A stretch of 6,214 bases of DNA, taken from the NCBI GenBank assembly GCA_947631715.1, contig CANRMK010000151.1:1-6214 (forward strand). The letters run 5' to 3'. The stretch is from an uncultured Acetatifactor sp. (GTDB taxonomy: Bacteria > Bacillota > Clostridia > Lachnospirales > Lachnospiraceae). The notes under the pieces are model-generated. The model was not told where the DNA came from and did not search any database. It was given only the letters and a program-made list of their open reading frames with translations. The position numbers and the translations under genes are program-made. Positions 1-5,030 of this stretch are shown here, in pieces (the first letter of the stretch is position 1; every line of letters begins with the position of its first letter).

Positions 1-192
1 GCGCATATCTATGAGAGGTTCTACCGGGTGGACAAGTCCCACTCCCGGGAGATCGGGGGGACGGGCCTTGGCCTGGCTATTACCAAGAGCGCCGTACTGA
101 TGCACAGAGGCTCCATTACGGTGAGCAGTACGGAGGGCGAGGGATCCTGCTTCACAGTGAAGATCCCTCTGACACATATTGTTACCTCTTAA
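1..192 (+). CDS. Sensor histidine kinase, C-terminal end (partial)
   Basis: The frame is open from the first base to the TAA at 190-192 and gives the last 63 residues of a two-component sensor kinase. It carries the end of the GHKL (HATPase_c) ATP-binding domain. The F-box YERFYRVDKSHSR is at fragment residues 4-16, the G2 box GGTGLGLAI at 19-27, and a closing beta-strand pattern (GSITVSSTEGEGSCFTVKIPL) at 37-57. These are the nucleotide-lid and ATP-binding parts; the sensor, HAMP and phospho-accepting His regions lie upstream outside the window. The spacing matches OmpR-class (PhoR/ResE/WalK-like) kinases, so a response regulator gene probably sits further upstream. The gene is cut by the window edge, not broken. 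It is followed on the same strand by a lipoprotein gene, probably co-transcribed. The signal sensed cannot be told from this fragment. Confidence 0.93.
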   Translation, partial: AHIYERFYRVDKSHSREIGGTGLGLAITKSAVLMHRGSITVSSTEGEGSCFTVKIPLTHIVTS

Positions 193-219
193 GGGGCCGG
201 CAGGGCTGTCCACAGGATA

Positions 220-236
220 TTTCCCATGATGGGAAA
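220..236. repeat. Perfect 8+1+8 palindrome between kinase and lipoprotein genes
   Basis: TTTCCCAT, one G, then ATGGGAAA form a perfect inverted repeat. No T-run follows, so it does not look like a terminator. It lies in the gap before the preferred lipoprotein start and overlaps the weaker alternative ATG at 226. It could be an operator or a small mRNA hairpin, or chance. Confidence 0.4.
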
Positions 237-286
237 GAAATTTGGCTTGCGATGCCGCGGCCGGGAGAAAAGGCTTCGGGCGGCAC

Positions 287-294
287 AGGTGAGG
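287..294 (+). promoter_or_regulatory. Ribosome binding site deciding the lipoprotein start
   Basis: AGGTGAGG lies 9 bases before the ATG at 304, whereas the in-frame ATG at 226 has no purine-rich site at the right distance (only CAGGAT further up). This favours the shorter protein starting at 304. Confidence 0.65.
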
Positions 295-303
295 AATAAC
301 GGA

Positions 304-1281
304 ATGAGAGCAGACTGGAGAGGGATCGCGCATAGGGGAGCGGAGTGGATCAAGGGGAAGAGCCTCCGGCGGGGCTTTTGCCTGACGCTGGCCCTTGCTC
401 TGTGCGCTGCAGCGCTGGCGGCCTGCGGACAGGAGGAGCTCACAGGGGAGAATGTCCGGCAGGTATATTTTTTGAGCAGCAGTGAGACGAAAATCGAGCA
501 GCACGGCCGGGAGATCCTGTCGGATACCCTGGACGGACAGCTGGAGGAGCTTTTGAGATATCTGTCGGTGAATCCGGAAAAGCTGGAATATAAAGCCCCT
601 CTGGCCATGGGATTTCGGGTTCTGAGTACGCGCATAGAGGGCGAGACTCTGCTTTTGGATATGGACGAGAAATACCTGGAGCTGTCCGCCACCACGGAGG
701 TGTTGGTGCGGGCGGCCCTGGTCCGGACGCTGACCCAGCTGGACGGCATTCAGTTCGTGGGGATCACGGTGGCGGGAAAACAGCTCTATGACCATGCAGG
801 GAATCAGGTGGGCTGGATGAGCGGCGACCAGTTCATCGAAAATGACGGAAATGAGATCAATACCTTTGAGCTGGCCCGTGTGGAGCTGTATTTTGCCAGT
901 GCGGACGGCAGCAGCCTGGTCGGCGCCTACCGGCAGAAGTACTATTCCACCAGTATGCCTTTGGAGCGTTTTGTGGTGGAGGAGCTGATCCTTGGCCCCA
1001 GCGGCCAGGTGGAGGGGCTTTACCCTTCCGTCAATCCGGCCACAAAGATCATAGGCGTCACCACAAGGGACGGGATCTGTTATGTAAATCTGGACGAAAA
1101 CTTCCTGACAGTGGTGAACAATGTGCCCACGGAGGTATCGGTCTATGCCATTGTGAATTCCCTGGTGGAGCTGAGCAGCATCAACAGGGTGCAGATCCTG
1201 ATCAACGGGGAGGTGCCTTCGTCCCTCAGCGCCACGGCCTATGAGAGAAATCTGGATATTGTGACTACGCTGGAAAAATAG
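304..1281 (+). CDS. Lipoprotein with tandem GerMN domains
   Basis: From ATG 304 this encodes 325 residues. A basic N-terminal region is followed by a hydrophobic stretch (about residues 25-40) and a lipobox LAAC whose Cys is residue 41. This is a type II signal peptide, so the mature protein should be lipid-anchored on the outer face of the membrane. Two GerMN-like domains follow, roughly residues 51-164 and 191-306. Both have the family pattern of a starting strand (VYFLSSS; VELYFASADG), a helix with a loop ending in P-x-x-x-x-x-x (ELLRYLSVNPEKLEY; EELILGPSGQVEGLYPS) and a closing strand around an Asp (LLLDMDEKYLEL; CYVNLDENF). GerM of Bacillus has the same two-domain build and acts in sporulation and germination, but GerMN domains also occur in non-sporulation envelope lipoproteins. 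The position directly after a sensor kinase suggests an accessory role in envelope signalling, which is inference. An ATG at 226 would add 26 residues and push the signal peptide unusually far in. Confidence 0.9.
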   Translation: MRADWRGIAHRGAEWIKGKSLRRGFCLTLALALCAAALAACGQEELTGENVRQVYFLSSSETKIEQHGREILSDTLDGQLEELLRYLSVNPEKLEYKAPLAMGFRVLSTRIEGETLLLDMDEKYLELSATTEVLVRAALVRTLTQLDGIQFVGITVAGKQLYDHAGNQVGWMSGDQFIENDGNEINTFELARVELYFASADGSSLVGAYRQKYYSTSMPLERFVVEELILGPSGQVEGLYPSVNPATKIIGVTTRDGICYVNLDENFLTVVNNVPTEVSVYAIVNSLVELSSINRVQILINGEVPSSLSATAYERNLDIVTTLEK

Positions 1282-1301
1282 CGGCCCGGCAGACGGTCCG
1301 C

Positions 1302-1326
1302 AGGAGAAAGGATGATGTAAACGTTG
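1302..1326 (+). promoter_or_regulatory. comEC translation start region with in-frame ATG-ATG-TAA
   Basis: AGGAG at 1302-1306 is ideally placed for the ATGs at 1312 and 1315 (spacers of 5 and 8 bases). Those ATGs are in the comEC frame but meet TAA at 1318-1320. The comEC frame then resumes with ACG and TTG (1324). The TTG is 17 bases from AGGAG, or about 12 from the weaker AAGG at 1308-1311. Either ribosomes terminate and restart on TTG, TTG is used directly at poor spacing, or codon 3 carries a nonsense change (AAA to TAA would restore an MMKTLRR start). Confidence 0.6.
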
Positions 1327-3654
1327 AGGCGACCGCTTTTCTGGGCCGCCCTCTGCCTGGTGACAGCCGCCGCTCTTCGGCTGTGGGCGGGAGATAACCC
1401 GGATCCGCCCCAGGGCCAGGATCTCAAGGCCTATGAAGAGATTGCCCTGTGTGGCCAGGTATATAAAAAGGACGGCAGTGAGCTCTATCTGCAGGACGTC
1501 AGTGTCTGCAGACTGTTTTCGGAAGTAGATTCATCAGATCAGGTTCTGCTATCACAGGCCGGAGAATCCCGGCAAATGATACCATGTCAGGAAAATTTCA
1601 TATGTGAGACGCAGGAGGAGCTTTCTATCCCTCTGGGCAGCAGAGTGGCTCTGAAAGGGCGGTTTCTGCCTTTTTCGCGCGCTTCCAATCCGGGGGAGTT
1701 CGATGCGTTTTTGTATTACCGCACTCTGGGAGTGGGCGGGCGGCTGGACCGGGCAGTGGTGCTGGGGGCGGACGGGAATGCCTGGCCTTTCAGGGAGGCG
1801 CTGTATGATCTCCGCATGTTCTTGCACCGGAGGCTGTATCTTGCGCTGGGGGAGCGGGAGGCGGGAGTGATGTGCGCCCTGCTGTTGGGAGAAAAGGATG
1901 GTCTGGAGGAACAGGTGGAAAAGCTGTACCAAAGGAGCGGGATCCTGCATATCTTAAGCATTTCCTCTCTCCATGTGACGATCCTGGGCATGAGCCTGTA
2001 CCGCTTGCTGCGGCGCATGGGAGTTCCCGTGGCGCCTGCGGCTGCCGCAGGCAGCATTCTGCTTCTTCTGTACGGAGGGCTGACGGGCTTCGGGGTGTCG
2101 GCTGTGCGCGCCATCGGTATGTATCTGATCCGCATGCTTGGGGAGGCGGCGGGCAGGACCTATGACATGCTGACGGCCCTTGGGGTCATGGCGGCGGTGA
2201 TGACGGCGGCGAACCCCTTTTATCTGCAGCATGGAGGATTCCTTTTGTCCTATTCTTCTGTGCTGGGGATCGTTCTGCTCTCTCCCGCGCTGTCCCCAGG
2301 AGATGCAGGGGCGGCTGGCCAGAGGGAAAAAGAGCGCCGGGATAAGAAAGAGGCGGCCGGTGCGGCAAAGCAGTTCAAAAGGGCGGCGGAAAGCATAAGG
2401 GCCGGGCTGGGCCAGTCCGCACGCACCAGTGTTTCCGTGACCCTCGCCACGCTTCCCGTGCAGCTGTGGTGCTATTACGAGATCCCTGTGTACGGGACGG
2501 TATTAAATCTGTTCGTGCTCCCTTTTGTGAAGCTTTTGATGCTTTCCGGGATTCTGCTGGCGGCCTTTCCGGGCTTTTTCCCAGCCGCAGTGGCAGCAAG
2601 GGGGATCCTTTGGTGGTATGAATCCCTCTGCGGGCTGTTTGCAAGGCTGCCTTTTCACACTTGGAATCCGGGCCGGCCCGCTCCGTGGCAGATTGCAGTG
2701 TATTACGGAATACTGGCTGTTTTGGCTGTCTTTGCGGGACAGGTGAAAAAAAGAGATAAGCAGAGAGAACGGACGCGCCGGATCCTGCTGGGCAGAATGA
2801 TCCCGGCGGCGATTCTGGCTGCGGCGGTTTTTGTGCTGGGATACAGAAGACTAGAGAACAGAGTGACCTTTCTGGACGTGGGACAGGGGGACGGGATCCT
2901 GGTGCAGACATCTTCCGGGGAAAACTATCTCTTTGACTGCGGCAGCTCAAGCAGAAGCAGCGTGGGAAAATATGTGCTCCTGCCCTGCCTGAAATATTAC
3001 GGGATCCGCAGACTGGACGGAATCTTTGCCTCCCACCCCGACAGCGACCATGTAAACGGTATCCTGGAATTGCTGGAAATGGGGGAGGACAGCGGCATAG
3101 AGGTTTGTCAGCTGGTACTGCCAAAGCTTGCCGGGGAGAACAGGGAAGAGCTGCTGGGGGAGCTGATGGAGGCGGCCGGCAGCGGAGGGACGGCCCTGCG
3201 CTATATTGCCGCGGGAGATGCCTGGGAGTGCGGGAGCGCACGCTTTACCTGTCTTCACCCGGCGGCAGATCTAAGGTGGGAGGAGCCGAATGCCCTGTCC
3301 CAATGCTTTTATGTAGAATTCTTCGGAGACGGCAGCGGCAAAGGACGAAAAGCCGCCCTGACCCTGCTGCTTACGGGGGACGTGGAGGGAGCCGGGGAGG
3401 AGGCGCTTTTAGAGGAAATGGAACAGCGTGGGATCGGCGGCGTGGACGTGCTGAAAGTGGCCCATCACGGCTCGTCCGGTGCGACCTCCCGGGCTTTCCT
3501 GGAGCAGGCCGACCCCGGCACTGCAGTGATCTCCTGCGGCAGGAACAACCGTTACGGGCACCCCCATCAGGAGCTTTTGGACCGATTGGAGGACGCCGGC
3601 AGCAGGATTCTGCAGACAAGAGAGCAGGGGGCGGTGATACTGCTTGTCAGATAG
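1324..3654 (+). CDS. comEC: ComEC/Rec2 family DNA-uptake channel with metallo-beta-lactamase-like domain
   Basis: ComEC forms the membrane channel that passes single-stranded DNA into the cell during natural transformation. The 776-residue product has the full family architecture. There is an N-terminal membrane segment (about 4-22), then a soluble DUF4131/OB-like region (about 35-150, with GSRVALKGRF and SNPGEFDAFLYYRTLGVGG). The polytopic Competence domain follows (about 180-505, with ALLLGEKDGL at 185-194, ILHILSISSLHV at 207-218 and the RA of VRAIGMY). A metallo-beta-lactamase-like domain ends the protein (about 513-776). In that domain FLDVGQGDG (516-524), SHPDSDHVNG (570-579, the HxDxDH metal motif), TGDVEG (684-689), AHHGSS (713-718) and YGHPH (744-748) are all present, so it looks catalytically complete. 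A charged loop at about 333-355 (REKERRDKKE) sits between membrane helices. Oddities are the TTG start right after an in-frame stop, and Ser215 where the family usually has Gly in SGLH. It starts 42 bases after the lipoprotein stop, so it is probably in the same operon. No other competence gene is in view. Confidence 0.95.
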   Translation: MRRPLFWAALCLVTAAALRLWAGDNPDPPQGQDLKAYEEIALCGQVYKKDGSELYLQDVSVCRLFSEVDSSDQVLLSQAGESRQMIPCQENFICETQEELSIPLGSRVALKGRFLPFSRASNPGEFDAFLYYRTLGVGGRLDRAVVLGADGNAWPFREALYDLRMFLHRRLYLALGEREAGVMCALLLGEKDGLEEQVEKLYQRSGILHILSISSLHVTILGMSLYRLLRRMGVPVAPAAAAGSILLLLYGGLTGFGVSAVRAIGMYLIRMLGEAAGRTYDMLTALGVMAAVMTAANPFYLQHGGFLLSYSSVLGIVLLSPALSPGDAGAAGQREKERRDKKEAAGAAKQFKRAAESIRAGLGQSARTSVSVTLATLPVQLWCYYEIPVYGTVLNLFVLPFVKLLMLSGILLAAFPGFFPAAVAARGILWWYESLCGLFARLPFHTWNPGRPAPWQIAVYYGILAVLAVFAGQVKKRDKQRERTRRILLGRMIPAAILAAAVFVLGYRRLENRVTFLDVGQGDGILVQTSSGENYLFDCGSSSRSSVGKYVLLPCLKYYGIRRLDGIFASHPDSDHVNGILELLEMGEDSGIEVCQLVLPKLAGENREELLGELMEAAGSGGTALRYIAAGDAWECGSARFTCLHPAADLRWEEPNALSQCFYVEFFGDGSGKGRKAALTLLLTGDVEGAGEEALLEEMEQRGIGGVDVLKVAHHGSSGATSRAFLEQADPGTAVISCGRNNRYGHPHQELLDRLEDAGSRILQTREQGAVILLVR

Positions 3655-3669
3655 GGGGCTGAACTGATA

Positions 3670-4644
3670 TTACAGCACAGACATGATCAGGATCTCCACG
3701 CTCATCACATCGTTCATGCGTCCGCTCTTTACGGCCTCCTCCGCCTCCACGCACTGTCTCACTGCTCGGTCCAGGACGGAGGCGGAAAAGCGGGATGCCT
3801 GCGCAAGGTATTTTCCGGCAGCAAAAGGCGGAACGCCCAGCTTTGCCCCTATGGTGCGGCTGTCAAAGCCCTTGGATTTCAGTTCCTTTGCCTGCATCAG
3901 AAGATTGCACTGTCTGGCGATGAGAAACAAAATCCGCATGGGCGGCTCTTTCAGGGCAAGCAGATCATAGTACAGATCCAGGGCCTGCTCCTTTTTCCTG
4001 TCCGCTATGGCGTTTATCATGTCGAAAATACGGTTCGTGATCCGGGTGGTGCAGATCGCCTCCACATCTTCGTCCGTCACTGTATCCCTGTCCAGGCAGT
4101 AGCAGATCAGCTTTTCCAGCTCCGTGCGGATATTTTCCATATCCGTACCGGTCTTTGAGAGAAAGAGCTGTACGGTGCTTTCCCTGACTTTTTTCCCGTT
4201 CTCCGCCAGGATTCCACCGACCCACCGCTTCAGGGAAGCCTCGTCCTGGGCGGCGAATTCAGCGGCATATCCCACGGACTTAACGGTCTTGTACAGCTTG
4301 CTGCGCTTGTCCACTTCGCTTTCGTTGAAGACGAACACGGTAGTCTCGTTAGGGGCAGAAAGGTACTCCGCCATTTTTTCGCCGCCGGATTTAAAAAGCC
4401 CGCTTTCGCTTATGAAAATGGAGCGGCGTTCTGCCAGGAAAGGCAGAGTCTCTGCCAGGTCGATGATCTGACCCACGGGAACATCCTTTCCCTCATAAAA
4501 ATGGGCGTTCATAGTATCGTCTTCCCCGCAGAGGGCCTTTTTCAGCCGGTCGCGGTACTGTCTGCGCAGATAGCGCTCTTCGCCGTACAGAAGATAGACC
4601 TGCCGGAACCTGTTCTGTCTGATGTCTTCGTTGATCTGTTTCAT
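3670..4644 (-). CDS. holA: DNA polymerase III subunit delta
   Basis: The delta subunit is part of the clamp-loader complex that opens the beta sliding clamp and loads it on DNA. From the ATG at 4644 the protein has 324 residues, a normal length for the family. The N-terminal AAA+-like domain shows the HolA signature VYLLYGEERYLRRQY (16-30), which corresponds to a degenerate, non-hydrolysing P-loop region. Further along are ETLPFLAERRSIFI (65-78), the FVFNESEVDKRSKLYK pattern (104-119), the lid region with TGTDMENIRTELEKLICY (165-182) and EDVEAI (192-197), and the collar domain from about 205 (RIFDMINAIADRK, PPMRILFLIARQCNLLMQAKEL). An AAAGGA ribosome binding site 8 bases upstream supports this start. 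An in-frame ATG at 4686 would add 14 residues but has no such site. It converges on comEC with 15 bases between stops and no visible hairpin plus T-run terminator there. Firmicutes usually have holA downstream of comEC in the same direction, so its orientation is unusual. Confidence 0.95.
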   Translation of the reverse strand: MKQINEDIRQNRFRQVYLLYGEERYLRRQYRDRLKKALCGEDDTMNAHFYEGKDVPVGQIIDLAETLPFLAERRSIFISESGLFKSGGEKMAEYLSAPNETTVFVFNESEVDKRSKLYKTVKSVGYAAEFAAQDEASLKRWVGGILAENGKKVRESTVQLFLSKTGTDMENIRTELEKLICYCLDRDTVTDEDVEAICTTRITNRIFDMINAIADRKKEQALDLYYDLLALKEPPMRILFLIARQCNLLMQAKELKSKGFDSRTIGAKLGVPPFAAGKYLAQASRFSASVLDRAVRQCVEAEEAVKSGRMNDVMSVEILIMSVL

Positions 4645-4652
4645 GGGTGAAA

Positions 4653-4658
4653 TCCTTT
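4653..4658 (-). promoter_or_regulatory. holA ribosome binding site
   Basis: On the minus strand AAAGGA is 8 bases before ATG 4644. The upstream ATG at 4686 is preceded only by GTGAAAAA, so this site decides the start in favour of 4644. Confidence 0.65.
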
Positions 4659-4709
4659 CCGGGTGCACGGATCCTGCCGATGTCATTTTTTCACATTATC
4701 GTATGTTTC

Positions 4710-4738
4710 ATTTTATCATATGTATTTTGGGGATTCAA
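4710..4738 (-). promoter_or_regulatory. Predicted holA promoter (sigma-A type)
   Basis: Minus-strand TTGAAT (4738-4733) and TAAAAT (4715-4710) are separated by exactly 17 bases. A TGA directly before the -10 box gives an extended -10 (TGN) signal. Transcription would start near 4703 and give a leader of about 60 bases before the ATG at 4644. The surrounding 4683-4738 stretch is clearly more AT-rich than the rest of the window, as expected of a promoter. Confidence 0.55.
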
Positions 4739-4762
4739 GGGCGGCAGGTTGTGTGTTATACT
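4734..4762 (+). promoter_or_regulatory. Predicted rightward promoter ahead of the hairpin element and ptsI
   Basis: TTCAAG (4734-4739) and TATACT (4757-4762) are 17 bases apart, and TGT precedes the -10 box as an extended -10 signal. The -35 match is weak, but the -10 is strong. The start site would fall near 4769, almost exactly at the first base of the hairpin's outer arm. The ptsI mRNA would then carry about 260 bases of highly structured leader. The -35 box shares five bases with the holA -35 box on the other strand, so the two promoters may compete. Confidence 0.45.
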
Positions 4763-4772
4763 GAATCGTAAC
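4760..4772 (+). repeat. Near-direct repeat, left copy
   Basis: ACTGAATCGTAAC here recurs as ACTGAATCTGTAAC at 4964-4977, differing by one inserted T. The copies bracket the long inverted repeat, and the left copy overlaps its outer arm by three bases. They could be element ends or a decayed target duplication. Confidence 0.5.
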
Positions 4773-4961
4773 AGTTCAGCCTTTCTCTTGCAAGTCACGC
4801 CCGGTCCTGCCGATGTTCTCCCGGCAGACGCGCTTCCGCTCGGCTCCGCACGTAGCGGACACTAGGCTCGAAAGTACCTCGCCAAGTGCCGACGTGCTCC
4901 AACGGTCTGCCGGGAGAACATCGACAGTACCGGGCTGAATACGACGGAGGGCTGAACTGTT
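4770..4961. repeat. Long imperfect inverted repeat (single large hairpin), MITE-like or structured leader
   Basis: Three nested sets of complementary arms are visible. Outermost, AACAGTTCAGCC (4770-4781) pairs perfectly with GGCTGAACTGTT (4950-4961). Inside, 4801-4829 pairs with 4905-4933 at 27 of 29 positions, including a 19-base uninterrupted run (4905-4923). Innermost, 4848-4853 pairs with 4892-4897 (GCACGT/ACGTGC) and continues with small bulges through CGG/CCG, CACT/AGTG and GGC/GCC to a 13-base loop at 4868-4880. The segments between outer and inner arms (4782-4800 and 4934-4949) are not complementary. There is no coding signal in it, no transposase, and no T-run to make it a terminator. 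Size, terminal inverted repeats and flanking near-direct repeats fit a non-autonomous mobile or REP-like repeat. Its position right after a promoter also allows a structured 5' leader. I do not recognise it as a named RNA or repeat family. Confidence 0.75.
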
Positions 4962-4963
4962 GC

Positions 4964-4977
4964 ACTGAATCTGTAAC
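4964..4977 (+). repeat. Near-direct repeat, right copy
   Basis: ACTGAATCTGTAAC begins two bases after the hairpin's outer arm and matches 4760-4772 except for one extra T. The period between copies is about 204 bases. Confidence 0.5.
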
Positions 4978-5015
4978 GGCCCGGCTGTGCGGAGTGCGGG
5001 CGCGGGGGAATAAAC

Positions 5016-5021
5016 GGGGGA
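5016..5021 (+). promoter_or_regulatory. Probable ptsI ribosome binding site
   Basis: GGGGGA lies 9 bases before ATG 5031. It is only a fair match to AGGAGG, but it is the only purine-rich site at usable distance. The upstream stretch 4978-5015 is G-rich and otherwise empty. Confidence 0.45.
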
Positions 5022-5030
5022 AAGCGCTTT

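Noticed and set aside
2375..3241. Minus-strand reading frame of 288 codons inside comEC
   Set aside because: It is antisense to conserved ComEC membrane and metal-binding regions; its product is rich in Pro, Arg and Ser, typical of a shadow frame.
3105..3662. Plus-strand frame of 185 codons overlapping the comEC 3' end
   Set aside because: Out-of-frame shadow rich in Gly and Arg; comEC metal motifs HHGS and GHPH lie in the other frame.
4647..4865. Plus-strand frame of 72 codons between holA and the hairpin
   Set aside because: Starts inside the holA leader, crosses both promoters and the hairpin's left half, and lacks a ribosome binding site; a hydrophobic start is due only to the T-rich promoter stretch.
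4770..4961. Hairpin as a rho-independent terminator, riboswitch, T-box or CRISPR
   Set aside because: No T-run follows either arm, no known riboswitch or T-box core sequence is visible, and there are no regularly spaced direct repeats.
4991..5021. G-rich tract (runs at 4998-5000, 5004-5008 and 5016-5020) as a G-quadruplex before ptsI
   Set aside because: Only three runs of three or more Gs are present, so a standard three-tier quadruplex lacks a fourth run; best explained by local GC bias and the ribosome binding site.
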